Assembly (NCBI RefSeq): GCF_000518685.1
Contig: NZ_KI912474.1
Location: 14,318-63,540, forward strand
Direction: 5' to 3'
From: Eubacterium xylanophilum ATCC 35991
Lineage (GTDB): Bacteria; Bacillota; Clostridia; Lachnospirales; Lachnospiraceae
Length of the DNA: 49,223 bases
The translations under genes were made by a program, and so were the position numbers. Every line of letters begins with the position of its first letter. Position 1 is the first letter of the stretch. This document shows positions 34,303 through 43,428 of this stretch, piece after piece. Under the pieces are notes generated by a model that searched no databases, was not told the origin of the DNA, and saw nothing but the letters and a program-made list of their open reading frames with translations.

Positions 34303-36159
34303 ATGGATATAATGTCGATATTAAAGCTATTAGGCGGAATTGGAATGTTTTTATACGGTATGAATCTCCTAGATTCATCCATAGGTAAATTTGCGGGAGG
34401 AGCTCTTGAGAGACGACTTGAGAGAGTGACGACAGATAAGAAAAAAAGAATGAATCCCATAAAGGGATGGGGGCTTGGAATGGGCGTGACAGCTGTGGTT
34501 CAGAGCTCGGCGGCTACGACGATTATGCTGGTTGGATTTATCAATGCGGGTATCATGAAGGTGGCTCAGGCTCTCCCGGCTGTATTTGGTGCTAATGTTG
34601 GAAGTACTATGACAGCCCAGATTCTGCGTCTTGGAGACGTGGGTGATGGAAGTATTGCTGCGGAGTTGGTTAGCCCGATTGCCATTGCGCCATTGCTTGC
34701 GGGTATCGGAGCATTTATCATTCTCTTCATCAAGAGCGACAAGATGAAGAATATAGCGGGTGTGCTAGTGGGGCTCGGTTTGCTGTTTTACGGAATGCTC
34801 CTCATGGAAGAGGTTTTTGAGATGCTTCGCGACATCCAACAATTTCGCGTGTTTGTCGACTATCTGAGAAATCCTATTCTTGGCGTAGTTTTGGGAATAA
34901 TCGTGACTATCCTGCTTCAGAGTTCAACGGCGTCAGTGGGTGTTTTGCAGGCGCTTACGGTTACGGGAATTATAAGCTATTCGGTAGCTATTCCCATCAT
35001 AATCGGTGAAAATCTTGGAAAATGTTCCGCCACATTTATTAGAAGTATTGGTTCGAACAGGAATTCCAAGAGATTAGTTGTGGGACATCTTCTCTTTAAC
35101 TTGGCGGGAGCGGTGATATTCTCAGCTATTATCTTGATTCTCAATAATACGGTTGGACTTGCATTTATGAGCGATATCACAAACAGAGGAAGCATAGCGA
35201 CAGTTCACTTGTTGTTCAACCTCATTGCCAGTTTGGTATTGATTCCTTTCTCGGAGACCATCGCGAAGTTCACAGAGAAAATAGTCGGCGGAGTGGACAA
35301 GAAGTCAGATGGCGAGTTTGTTGCGCTTGATGACATGCTTCTTAATACACCGACAGTTGCGCTAGAGCAGTGTCGCGAGGTGATGGGAAGGATGAGCGAT
35401 GCCATTATCGCCAACTACGAGCTGGCAGTCGGACTCATATATGAGTATGATGAAAGCAAGATGGAGATGTTGGAGGAAAATGAGAGTTTTATAGATCAGT
35501 GCGAGACGGCTTTGTCTGCATATGTTATTCGAATCGATCGCAAGAGACTTACCCATGAGAATAAGCTCCTTATGCATGAGATACTGAATTCTATCGGAGA
35601 TTTCGAGCGAATGGGCGACTACTGTATGAATATAGCATATGTTGCCAAGGAGAAGAATGAGCAGGGAATCAGCTTTTCTAAGGGCGGACACGATGAGGTC
35701 GGAGTTATTATATCTGCAGTGGAATATGTATTAGAGACTACGATGAGTGCTTTCAGAGATGAAGATATGGCTATTGCCACGAGGGTAGAGCCGCTGTATG
35801 ATGCAGTAAATGACCTGAAGGAAGTCATCAAGGAGCGCCATATAGAGCGTCTTCAGGAGGGTATCTGTAGTAGTGAGGGCGGTGTTTCGCTCTTTGATAT
35901 GATTAATAGTTTTGAGAGAATCTCAGCACATGCTGCCAATGTATCCCTTCATGTCATCAAAAAAGCCAAAGATGACAGCTCGTTTGACGAGATGCACGGC
36001 CATGCCACAGATAATCATAGTGATGAGTATAAGGCACTTTACCGCTATTATGCAAGTAAGTATATCGATCCGGTGGTTAGTGTTTCGGCTATCTCCGGAC
36101 ATGGTGGATCGAAGAGAGAAAAGGAGAAAAACTCCAAGAAAAAGAAGAAATCTAAGTAG
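34303..36159 (+). CDS. Na/Pi cotransporter family protein with PhoU-like domain
   Basis: 618 residues. Two inverted halves carry the QSS motifs typical of this family (VQSSAATTIM and LLQSSTASVGV). The C-terminal part (from about 350) is helical and PhoU-like. It may import phosphate with sodium or act as an exporter, as suggested for YjbB. ATG 34303 has GAGGAG at 7 nt. It lies 45 nt after the metal permease. The extreme C-terminus is a Lys-rich tail. The minus-strand DUF2752 gene ends 14 nt beyond its stop. Confidence 0.9.
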   Translation: MDIMSILKLLGGIGMFLYGMNLLDSSIGKFAGGALERRLERVTTDKKKRMNPIKGWGLGMGVTAVVQSSAATTIMLVGFINAGIMKVAQALPAVFGANVGSTMTAQILRLGDVGDGSIAAELVSPIAIAPLLAGIGAFIILFIKSDKMKNIAGVLVGLGLLFYGMLLMEEVFEMLRDIQQFRVFVDYLRNPILGVVLGIIVTILLQSSTASVGVLQALTVTGIISYSVAIPIIIGENLGKCSATFIRSIGSNRNSKRLVVGHLLFNLAGAVIFSAIILILNNTVGLAFMSDITNRGSIATVHLLFNLIASLVLIPFSETIAKFTEKIVGGVDKKSDGEFVALDDMLLNTPTVALEQCREVMGRMSDAIIANYELAVGLIYEYDESKMEMLEENESFIDQCETALSAYVIRIDRKRLTHENKLLMHEILNSIGDFERMGDYCMNIAYVAKEKNEQGISFSKGGHDEVGVIISAVEYVLETTMSAFRDEDMAIATRVEPLYDAVNDLKEVIKERHIERLQEGICSSEGGVSLFDMINSFERISAHAANVSLHVIKKAKDDSSFDEMHGHATDNHSDEYKALYRYYASKYIDPVVSVSAISGHGGSKREKEKNSKKKKKSK

Positions 36160-36173
36160 TATTTTGCAACCAA

Positions 36174-36551
36174 TTATATGCCAATTATGTTCCTGACAAC
36201 GCCGAAAATGAGCAGGATGATGACGGCAACTAACATGATTATTTTGTCGAATTTGGTCTCTCCTAGCTCGCCGGTGCGTATGTAGATTATGATTTTTCGT
36301 ATGACAAATGGAACGGCAATCAAACAGATGATAAATACAACCGGATTGTCAAGAAAAGCCTGGTGGAAATCAAAGTGGAGTGTACTGTGAACCATATGCG
36401 TCATTCCACAACCGGGGCACTTGAGTCCGGTTATCTTTTTAAACATGCAGGGGATGTAGAATCCCGTGATAGATGCAATCTTATAATATAGCAATAAAAA
36501 AAAGAGCAAAGACAGGTTAAAAATAATAACTTGTAATGCTCTTTTTTTCAT
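36174..36551 (-). CDS. DUF2752 membrane protein
   Basis: 125 residues with three hydrophobic helices. CMFKKITGLKCPGCGMTHMVHS contains the CPGCGMT(R/H) motif of DUF2752. Function unknown. The second ATG (36551) fits AAAGGAG at 7 nt. It follows the DUF4234 gene by about 30 nt in the same direction; these two small membrane families often occur together in Clostridia. Confidence 0.8.
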   Translation of the reverse strand: MKKRALQVIIFNLSLLFFLLLYYKIASITGFYIPCMFKKITGLKCPGCGMTHMVHSTLHFDFHQAFLDNPVVFIICLIAVPFVIRKIIIYIRTGELGETKFDKIIMLVAVIILLIFGVVRNIIGI

Positions 36552-36581
36552 CATAAAACTCCTTTTACGTAAGAAGCGTAA

Positions 36582-36917
36582 TTATGCACGCTTGTTAATC
36601 TCATTCTGAATCAAGCAGTAGTCAACGATTGCCAACTCGAAGATTGCAAGGATGAGGTAGAGAATTGCATTGTTTCCACCTGCTGAACCTTCGCTCTCCT
36701 GAAGCTCGTCGATTCTCTTACCTACAGAATACAACCAGTACCAACCATAGATACCACATGTTACGATAGTAAGCAAGATTACTGTTACTCCTCCTGGACC
36801 GTCGCATCCTGTCATTGTATTACTCTCTTCTACGAGGCAATACATCCAGTAGATACCGTAAATACCACATGTTACAATACTTAGTATTACACATACCGCA
36901 ATGTTTCTTTCCTTCAT
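36582..36917 (-). CDS. DUF4234 membrane protein
   Basis: 111 residues with three helices. Two copies of a (C/S)IVTCGIYGxYWxY motif, near 11-24 and 43-56, are the DUF4234 hallmark. ATG 36917 has AGGAGG upstream; the longer frame lacks a site. First gene of the pair with DUF2752. Confidence 0.8.
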   Translation of the reverse strand: MKERNIAVCVILSIVTCGIYGIYWMYCLVEESNTMTGCDGPGGVTVILLTIVTCGIYGWYWLYSVGKRIDELQESEGSAGGNNAILYLILAIFELAIVDYCLIQNEINKRA

Positions 36918-37079
36918 ATTACGAAGACCTCCTATACTTTTTTGGGTGCCAACGAATGGACATAAATATAGCATAAAAACTATGTTTACAAATCATTCCA
37001 TCACACCTCACATCTAACTAAAATTATATATGATAAGGGGGAAAGTGTCAAGAAAAATAAGGCTCGTTTTGCCCCCAGC

Positions 37080-37108
37080 TTTACATTTTTTGCGGTTTGT
37101 GTTAAAAT
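37080..37108 (+). promoter_or_regulatory. promoter of the 37159 gene
   Basis: TTTACA (37080-37085), 17 nt, TAAAAT (37103-37108), giving a leader of about 45 nt. Confidence 0.6.
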
Positions 37109-37158
37109 GTATTGACAGTTTGTTGTTAAGCTAGATGTAAAAGGAAGGAAGAAAAAAA

Positions 37159-38250
37159 ATGAGAGATAAAATCGTAACATTATTGATAGTGGCACTTGCG
37201 CTTTCTAGCATATATGTGCCCGGAAATTTAAAAGCGGAACAAATTCCCACAATAGGACAGAGTGGTTTGAATTCTGAGACCCCATCAGTAGAGAGTCCGG
37301 ATGCTAGTATTGTTCCCGGTTCAGCTACTCCGGCAGTGTCCCCAATTGTGACACCAAGTAAGAGATTAGTTGTCAAAGACAAGGATTGCTACAGAGTGGC
37401 AAAGAGCACTGACGGGAAGTCGTGCGAGATCGTTGCATATACAGGTGATAAAAATGTGACAACCCTATATTTGCCGGCAAAGGTTGACGGGAAAAAAGTC
37501 ACAGGAATCGCAGATAATACATTCGCCGACTGCCTTTTCTTGAAGAACTTGGTTCTGGCAAGTGATGCGGAGATCCTCGGTGACGGAACATTTTCCAAGA
37601 ATACAGAGATTCAGTTCTGGGGCAAGAGCGGATATAAAGCGCAGAAGTACGCCACAGAAAAGGGGCTTAAGTACCACGTGCTTCAGGCAACGGCCAAGGT
37701 GACTACCAAGAAAAATGGCTCATGGAAGAAGGCAAAAGTTACTTGGACTGGGGTAAAAGGTGCAGTTAGCTATGCTATTTACAGAAAAAAAGGAAAGGGA
37801 AAATATTCCGCGATAGCCACAGTAAAAGCGGCGACATACAGCGATGCAAAGCTTGGTCTTGGAGCTAAGTATACTTACAAGGTTGCAGCCAAGTATAAGG
37901 CTGAGGACGATGAGGTAATCGAGTCAACTGTGACGAAGACAGGCACATATACCACAAAGCCCGGGAAACTCAAGAAAGTAAAGGCTTACGGCGTGAGTGG
38001 AGGAATCTATGTCAAGTGGGCGCGCAACAAGTCGATGGCGGGTTACCAGGTATATATGAAAGTCCATGTTTCAGGATTTAAGACGAGTTTTAACAGAGTG
38101 AAGACTCTGAAGAAGAATAATATTACAGGATATCGTTGCAAGATGCTTGTCCGAGGAATGAAGTACAGCTACAAAGTAAGAGGGTACTGCAAGGTGGGCA
38201 AGAAGAAAGTTTACGGCGATTTTGTGAAGGTTACAGCAAAGGCCAAATAG
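37159..38250 (+). CDS. secreted protein with LRR_5-like segment and two FnIII-like domains
   Basis: 363 residues. Signal peptide at 1-26, Ser/Pro-rich linker to about 70, then a BspA/LRR_5-type segment (LPAKVDGKKVTGIADNTFADC; FSKNTEIQFWGKSGYKAQKY) at about 95-170, and two fibronectin-type domains (about 175-255 and 265-363; YAIYRKKGKGKYSAIATVKA). It is probably a surface or extracellular adhesin-like protein. AGGAAGG before ATG 37159. The exonuclease gene starts 12 nt after its stop, an odd pairing that may only reflect read-through. Confidence 0.8.
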   Translation: MRDKIVTLLIVALALSSIYVPGNLKAEQIPTIGQSGLNSETPSVESPDASIVPGSATPAVSPIVTPSKRLVVKDKDCYRVAKSTDGKSCEIVAYTGDKNVTTLYLPAKVDGKKVTGIADNTFADCLFLKNLVLASDAEILGDGTFSKNTEIQFWGKSGYKAQKYATEKGLKYHVLQATAKVTTKKNGSWKKAKVTWTGVKGAVSYAIYRKKGKGKYSAIATVKAATYSDAKLGLGAKYTYKVAAKYKAEDDEVIESTVTKTGTYTTKPGKLKKVKAYGVSGGIYVKWARNKSMAGYQVYMKVHVSGFKTSFNRVKTLKKNNITGYRCKMLVRGMKYSYKVRGYCKVGKKKVYGDFVKVTAKAK

Positions 38251-38262
38251 GAGGGGCGATTT

Positions 38263-39210
38263 ATGTATTACATTAAGGACTACCGCGAAGGAGATAAGTT
38301 TTCAGGAGTATATCTGTGTAAGCAGAAGCAGATACTGAAGTCAAAGGCTGGAAAAACATACTATTCACTTATGCTTCAGGATAAGACAGGAGCTGTTGAT
38401 GGCAAGATTTGGGATCTGACCAATGCCATTAATAATTTTGAGGAGCTTGATTATATCAGTTGCGAGGGATTCGTGACTAGTTATCAGGGAAATCTTCAAA
38501 TAAACATTAGCAGAGTGAGAGTGGCAGATGAAGGTGAATTCGATCCCGCTGACTATATTCCTACAACTAAGAAGGATAGAGGTCAGATGTTGGGAGAGAT
38601 TAATCAATACGTTCAAAGCGTCACAAACCCATATCTGTCAAAGCTTTTGAAGATGTTTTTTGTTGAGGATCAGAAATTTGTCAAGGCATTTTCCGAGAAT
38701 TCGGCGGCCAAAAGTGTGCATCACGGATTCTGGGGTGGGCTTTTGGAGCACACTCTCAGCGTGACTAATATGTGTCAGTATTATGCGGAACATTATCCTG
38801 TGATTAATAGAGATTTATTGATTGCAGCAGCATTGTTCCATGATATCGGAAAGATTGAAGAATTTACAAAGTTTCCGAAGAATGATTACTCAGACGAAGG
38901 ACAGCTTTTGGGACATATTTACATAGGTGCTTCGAAAGTTGACGCAGCGGCATCTAGCATACCGGGATTTCCGGAAAAGTTGAAGACAGAGCTGATTCAC
39001 TGCATCTTGGCTCATCATGGAAAGCTTGAATTTGGCTCGCCAAAGGTGCCGGCATTGGTTGAGGCTATGGCACTCCATATGGCGGACAATACAGATGCAA
39101 AACTCCAGACGATGACTGAGATGTTTGAGAAGGCCGGAGATAACATGGGTTGGCTTGGATTCAGCAGAGTTCTCGACAGCAATGTCAGACAGACCTCTAG
39201 GGAAGAATAG
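38263..39210 (+). CDS. yhaM: 3'-5' exoribonuclease, YhaM type
   Basis: 315 residues. An N-terminal OB-fold (KTYYSLMLQDKTGAVDGKIWD; about 1-95) is followed by an HD phosphohydrolase domain (HHGFWGGLLEHTLSV, ALFHDIGKIEEF, AHHGKLEF). It degrades RNA and some DNA 3' ends in Firmicutes. GGAGGGG before ATG 38263. It is followed 26 nt later by the rRNA methyltransferase gene. Confidence 0.9.
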   Translation: MYYIKDYREGDKFSGVYLCKQKQILKSKAGKTYYSLMLQDKTGAVDGKIWDLTNAINNFEELDYISCEGFVTSYQGNLQINISRVRVADEGEFDPADYIPTTKKDRGQMLGEINQYVQSVTNPYLSKLLKMFFVEDQKFVKAFSENSAAKSVHHGFWGGLLEHTLSVTNMCQYYAEHYPVINRDLLIAAALFHDIGKIEEFTKFPKNDYSDEGQLLGHIYIGASKVDAAASSIPGFPEKLKTELIHCILAHHGKLEFGSPKVPALVEAMALHMADNTDAKLQTMTEMFEKAGDNMGWLGFSRVLDSNVRQTSREE

Positions 39211-39236
39211 GAACCAAGAGCTGATATGGTGGAGAA

Positions 39237-40733
39237 ATGACATTTAAAAAGAATCAGATTGTTGAATTGTATATAGACGATTTAGGAACTAACGGAGAGG
39301 GCATTGGCCATATTGATGGCTATGCCCTATTTGTAGTTGGTGCACTCCCCGGAGAGCGAGTGAGAGTGGGGATAATGAAGTGCAAGAAAAACTATGGATT
39401 TGCAAGGCTGGTGGAGGTGCTGGAGAGCCCAGCCGAAGCCGGAAGAATTCAGCCAAGATGTGAGGTCGCCAGGCAGTGCGGAGGATGCTCTCTGCAGCAT
39501 ATGACTTACGAAAAGCAGCTTGCATATAAAGAGAAAAAGGTAAAAGACTGTCTAGAGCGAATCGGGGGAGTTTGCTTTGAATCCCCGGTAGAAGAGGATT
39601 GCAAAAGTGGTTCTACGGCAGTAGAAAATGTTCCGCAGTTCCAGAACATAATAGGCATGGATGAGCCTTGGTATTATCGCAATAAAGTTCAGCTTCCCGT
39701 TAGGATGGGAAAGGATGGGCAGATTGTGACGGGCTTCTTTGCAGGTCGGACACATGACGTCATCCCTGTGGATGAGTGCTTTTTGGAGAATGAGAGCTTT
39801 AGACCCGTAGTCGGAACATTTATAAGTATAATGAGGGATATGGGAATCGCTCCCTATGATGAGAAAAACCACACGGGAATAGTCAGGCATATATATATCA
39901 GAAGTGCGCATATAAGTGGGGATGTCATGGCTTGTATCGTTGTGAACAGTGACATCGATGGATTTGTTGAGAAGTACGGCGAGGCGATTGTCAGGGAGAT
40001 GTCAGACAAGGTTTCGACGATTCTGGTGAATTCCAATACAGAGCGCACTAACGTGGTGCTTGGCAGGGAGATGCGAGCAATCTATGGCGACGGAAATCTA
40101 ATTGATAACATCGGAGATATGAAGTATAAGATTTCCCCTCACTCCTTCTATCAGGTGAACCCGGTGCAAACGGAAAAACTCTATAATACCGCCCTTGAAT
40201 TCGCAGGAATCCGCGGTGGTGAGGTGGTCTGGGATATGTATTGCGGCATCGGGACTATTTCTCTTTTCCTGGCGGATAAAGTCGGGGCTTCGGGAAAAGT
40301 TATTGGGGTGGAAATCGTTGAGGATGCCATCAAAAATGCCAAGGAAAATGCAAGGTTAAATGGTCTCAAGAACACAGCTTTTTACTGCGGGGCAGCAGAG
40401 GATGTGGTGGGCTCTCGTGAAATAATAGAGCGCGAGGGCGAGGAAGTTATGCATCCTGATGTGGTTGTAGTTGATCCACCGAGAAAGGGATGCGACGCTT
40501 CACTGCTCGCCACAATTCTAAAGATGGCACCCGCACGAGTCGTGTATGTTAGCTGTGATCCGGCAACCCTCGCTAGGGACGTGAAGATTTTGTGTGAGGG
40601 AGAGGGGGAAGTGGCATATTCTGTGAAAAAGGTGAGGCCGGTAGATATGTTTCCGTGGAGTGGGCATGTGGAAAGTATCGCACTTTTGGAGCGGGTGAGC
40701 AACCGAAAAGCGGATGCAAAGGTGCATAACTGA
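39237..40733 (+). CDS. 23S rRNA (uracil-5-)-methyltransferase, RumA/RlmD-RlmCD type
   Basis: 498 residues. N-terminal TRAM domain, Fe-S cysteines (CEVARQCGGCSLQHM), SAM-binding WDMYCGIGTISLF, DPPRKGCDASLL and catalytic Cys in YVSCDPATLARD. The C-terminus (GHVESIALLERVSNRKADAKV) is near identical in pattern to a detached fragment at 46134. The 3' end of this gene is a known insertion hotspot for mobile elements in streptococci (rum/rumA), and the accessory island begins right here. Which uracil it methylates cannot be told from sequence. Confidence 0.9.
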   Translation: MTFKKNQIVELYIDDLGTNGEGIGHIDGYALFVVGALPGERVRVGIMKCKKNYGFARLVEVLESPAEAGRIQPRCEVARQCGGCSLQHMTYEKQLAYKEKKVKDCLERIGGVCFESPVEEDCKSGSTAVENVPQFQNIIGMDEPWYYRNKVQLPVRMGKDGQIVTGFFAGRTHDVIPVDECFLENESFRPVVGTFISIMRDMGIAPYDEKNHTGIVRHIYIRSAHISGDVMACIVVNSDIDGFVEKYGEAIVREMSDKVSTILVNSNTERTNVVLGREMRAIYGDGNLIDNIGDMKYKISPHSFYQVNPVQTEKLYNTALEFAGIRGGEVVWDMYCGIGTISLFLADKVGASGKVIGVEIVEDAIKNAKENARLNGLKNTAFYCGAAEDVVGSREIIEREGEEVMHPDVVVVDPPRKGCDASLLATILKMAPARVVYVSCDPATLARDVKILCEGEGEVAYSVKKVRPVDMFPWSGHVESIALLERVSNRKADAKVHN

Positions 40734-40835
40734 TGCATAAAATTATCAGTAGCTCATTTTATATCATTAATCTTACTACCGGACTTTGATGACCTTTGAT
40801 TTAGTTCGGCTAATAAAAATAACTGCCGAATTTAG

Positions 40836-40864
40836 TTGAAATATTTCTTCGAATCGTGTATAAT
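40836..40864 (+). promoter_or_regulatory. promoter of the AbiE pair
   Basis: TTGAAA (40836-40841), 17 nt, TATAAT (40859-40864), with GGAGGTGATT right behind. Its layout closely resembles the 44746-44774 promoter. Confidence 0.75.
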
Positions 40865-40883
40865 ATAAGCGGAGGTGATTCAT

Positions 40884-41462
40884 GTGAACATATTCGCTGA
40901 AAACAAGAAGTTTATCACAACTAGCGAACTGAAGGATCTGGGCTATTCATATTACAAGATTGGTAAGCTTGAAGAACAAGGTATACTGTCACGGGTAAAC
41001 CGGAGCACTTATGAAAACCTCACATATACGGGTGATGAGAACGACTTTTTCAGCGCGGAAGCTTTTGTACCGAATGGTGTTATATGTCTGATGAGTGCAG
41101 CACGGTATTACGAACTTACCAATTTCCTTCCTGATGCCGTGGATGTTGCTATTGAAAGAAAGAAAAAGGTTAATACGCTACCGGAATGGCCGGTGATCAG
41201 GCTCTTTTATTTTGATCCATCTCGGATGGATCTCGGAGTAACTGAAGTCAGGGATGGCGATAACTGCTTCCACATCTTCGATATCGAGAAAACCGTGGTC
41301 GATATCATTTACTACAGGAACAAAATCGGTATTGAGGAGACAGCTGAGGTGCTCAGGAATTACCTGAAACGCAGGGACAGGCAGATTGACAGGCTTTATG
41401 CTTATGCAAAACGTCTGCGCTGCGAGAAGATTGTAAGAACGTATCTGGAGGTGCTTGTGTAA
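40884..41462 (+). CDS. AbiEi-type antitoxin / abortive infection transcriptional regulator
   Basis: 192 residues. An N-terminal winged helix (TTSELKDLGYSYYKIGKLEEQGIL) and C-terminal antitoxin domain fit the AbiEi family, the antitoxin and autorepressor of type IV toxin-antitoxin AbiE. GTG 40884 is the start, 8 nt after GGAGG. It overlaps the toxin start by one base (TAATG), so both are made together. Confidence 0.85.
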   Translation: MNIFAENKKFITTSELKDLGYSYYKIGKLEEQGILSRVNRSTYENLTYTGDENDFFSAEAFVPNGVICLMSAARYYELTNFLPDAVDVAIERKKKVNTLPEWPVIRLFYFDPSRMDLGVTEVRDGDNCFHIFDIEKTVVDIIYYRNKIGIEETAEVLRNYLKRRDRQIDRLYAYAKRLRCEKIVRTYLEVLV

Positions 41463-42343
41463 TGAATGCTGATTCAGTAAAGGCGAGACTTAAGAACTTC
41501 GCAGTAAAAAACGGCTGTACTTTTCAGGAAGCCCTTACTTATTACGGGTTGGAGAGAACAATTTACCGCATTTCCGTGTCCAAATATGCGGATCAATTTG
41601 TTTTAAAAGGCGGCATCTTCTTGTATGCGATATTTAACCGCAAATATGAACGGGCAACGACGGATGTGGATTTACTTGCAAGGCGTATTTCCAATAGTGG
41701 TGAAGAGATGAAGAGCGTATTCCGAGATATTCTCTCTCAGGATATCGATGATGCGCTTGTATTTGATACAGATTCTATAGCTGTGGAGGACATAACGGAG
41801 TTTAAGGGATATCACGGTCTTCACATCTCAGCCGTTGGATATCTTGATCGAACAAAGATTCCGGTTGGCATTGATATCGGTTTTGGGGATGTGATCTATC
41901 CTGATGCAGTGAAAATGGACTTCCCCGTTATACTCAATATGGATCCGCCGCGAGTAAACGCCTACTCGCTGGAATCATCTATTGCGGAGAAGTTGGAAGC
42001 TATTATACATAACGGTTATCTGAACAGCAGATATAAGGATTTTTATGACATCTATGTTCTATCCCAAAAGTACGAATTCTCATATGAGGAACTTCGAAAT
42101 GCTGTTGTTGAGACCTTTAAGAACAGAAAAACAAAGATGACGATGGATTCTGCTGCATTCGGAGATGAGTTCCTGAATGATCCGATGCTTCAGACAAGAT
42201 GGAATTCATTCCTGAAAAAGAAAAAGGCGCTTATCCAGGTATCCATGACAGATATGATGGTTAGGGTAAAAGAATTTGTCTGTCCGTTGCTTGAAGGAGC
42301 AGTAAAAGCAAAATGGAATCCTGAAAATGGAATATGGGAATAA
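41462..42343 (+). CDS. AbiEii-type nucleotidyltransferase toxin
   Basis: 293 residues. YADQFVLKGGIFLYAI and ERATTDVDLLARRI are the KGG and DxD-like nucleotidyltransferase motifs of AbiEii/AbiGii toxins, and YSLESSIAEKLEAII and YKDFYDIYVL the conserved C-terminal ones. The family uses NTPs to block growth, for example by modifying tRNA, and aborts phage infection. It is intact and neutralised by the upstream AbiEi-like protein. Confidence 0.88.
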   Translation: MNADSVKARLKNFAVKNGCTFQEALTYYGLERTIYRISVSKYADQFVLKGGIFLYAIFNRKYERATTDVDLLARRISNSGEEMKSVFRDILSQDIDDALVFDTDSIAVEDITEFKGYHGLHISAVGYLDRTKIPVGIDIGFGDVIYPDAVKMDFPVILNMDPPRVNAYSLESSIAEKLEAIIHNGYLNSRYKDFYDIYVLSQKYEFSYEELRNAVVETFKNRKTKMTMDSAAFGDEFLNDPMLQTRWNSFLKKKKALIQVSMTDMMVRVKEFVCPLLEGAVKAKWNPENGIWE

Positions 42344-42360
42344 CGCAATTTGAAATGTAA

Positions 42361-42696
42361 GATTGTAGTGGGTTGTGTGAAAACTGTGAAAAACTAAAAC
42401 AATGCGAATAAAAAGAGATACAAGTTGTCTTCTGATGCTGAAATAAAAGGGAACTTGATATTTTTTATAATGAGCACAGGAGTAATTGTTCAAATTGTGG
42501 TAAGCCATTTATAGAAGGAGATACGGCACATTTAGGCTATTTGAAAGGAAGAAAACCTGCTGTTTTGTGTGATAAGTGTGCACCTTTGCTTAAAGAAACA
42601 GTTATACGATACTATTGGCAAAATCTGGAGTATGAGGAACCTTCTCCAGATAGTATACTGTGGCGATATATGGATTTGGCAAAGTTTGTGTCATAA
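42361..42696 (+). pseudogene. decayed Cys-rich zinc-binding gene
   Basis: One reading frame keeps protein-like sequence across in-frame stops at 42409, 42433 and 42439. It first gives LCENCEKLKQCE, then an 84-residue run with CSNCGKPFIEGDTAHLGYL and VLCDKCAPLLKET, ending at TAA 42694. Two CxxC pairs suggest a zinc ribbon. No start codon with a ribosome site precedes the last part. It abuts the IS110 fragment. I do not recognise the family. Confidence 0.5.
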
Positions 42697-43010
42697 ATGC
42701 TTTATAAATGGATTCTGTTGACACGTTGCTATCTGTGAAGCGCTGGGCATTTCGCTGAGCAAAGCATAGATAGATGACATATGGATGGTCGGAACAAGGT
42801 TTTCAAGCTCAGGAAACAAAATATCTATCAGCCTTGAAACAGCGGTTTTAAGCCTCGCACGACGTCTTACCAATTCAAATCTGTGACGAGATAGTGACTT
42901 TAGCTCTTCATTGTGGTATGATGTACCTGAGTAGGGCTTGAGTGTCCTATCGGTTATTAACATCATAGCGATCGAGCGGGCGTCGACTTTATCAGTGATC
43001 TGATTCTCGC
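42691..43010 (-). pseudogene. IS110-family transposase fragment
   Basis: About 105 codons from the central part of an IS110/IS1111-type transposase: TDKVDARSIAMM, then SYHNEELKSLSRHRFELVRRRARLK and LFPELENLVPTIHMSSIYALL. Both the N-terminal DEDD catalytic region and the C-terminal Ser-containing region are missing, so it is inactive. Its upstream end meets the serine-recombinase fragment at about 42990. Confidence 0.75.
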
Positions 43011-43296
43011 TTTGCTTTCATATGTGGCAGAGAGCGAGTACAGAACTATTCATCAAAGACAGGCTGAAGGTATCGCTGCAGCAAAAGCAAGGGGATTTAA
43101 GTTTGGCAGACCACCAAAACAATTGCCCGAGAACTTCCATGAAGTATATCAGAAATGGAAATCGGGGAAGCTATCTGTTGCAGAAACAGTCAGAGAGTGC
43201 AATATGCCAAGATCCACATTCTACTACAAAGCTAAGGTGTACAAGAATTCCACATATTTAGATGACTTAAAAAATCCAAGAAGGTGTACCTTTTAA
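42991..43296 (+). pseudogene. serine recombinase (resolvase/invertase) C-terminal fragment
   Basis: About 100 codons: the end of the long helix (ISDLILALLSYVAESEYRTI), then RQAEGIAAAKARGFKFGRPPK and a C-terminal helix-turn-helix (KLSVAETVRECNMPRSTFYYK). The catalytic N-terminal domain is absent, replaced at about 42990 by the IS110 fragment in opposite orientation. It could still bind DNA if expressed but cannot recombine. Confidence 0.75.
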
Positions 43297-43412
43297 GATG
43301 ATGCTTTTTGTAGCATTCAACTAATATAAATAAAGAAAAAATGTGCATGAATTCACGATATTTGATACAATAGTAATTGTAAATAAAAAAATCCAAAAAG
43401 GTACACATTTTT
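43269..43412 (+). repeat. pair of 28-nt direct repeats flanking the recombinase end
   Basis: 43269-43296 and 43385-43412 match at 23 of 28 positions. The first contains AAGGT-GT-ACCTT, inverted arms around a central dinucleotide, as at serine-recombinase crossover sites; the second has AAGGT-AC-ACATT. Confidence 0.45.
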
Positions 43413-43428
43413 AAAGGAGAGGATGATT

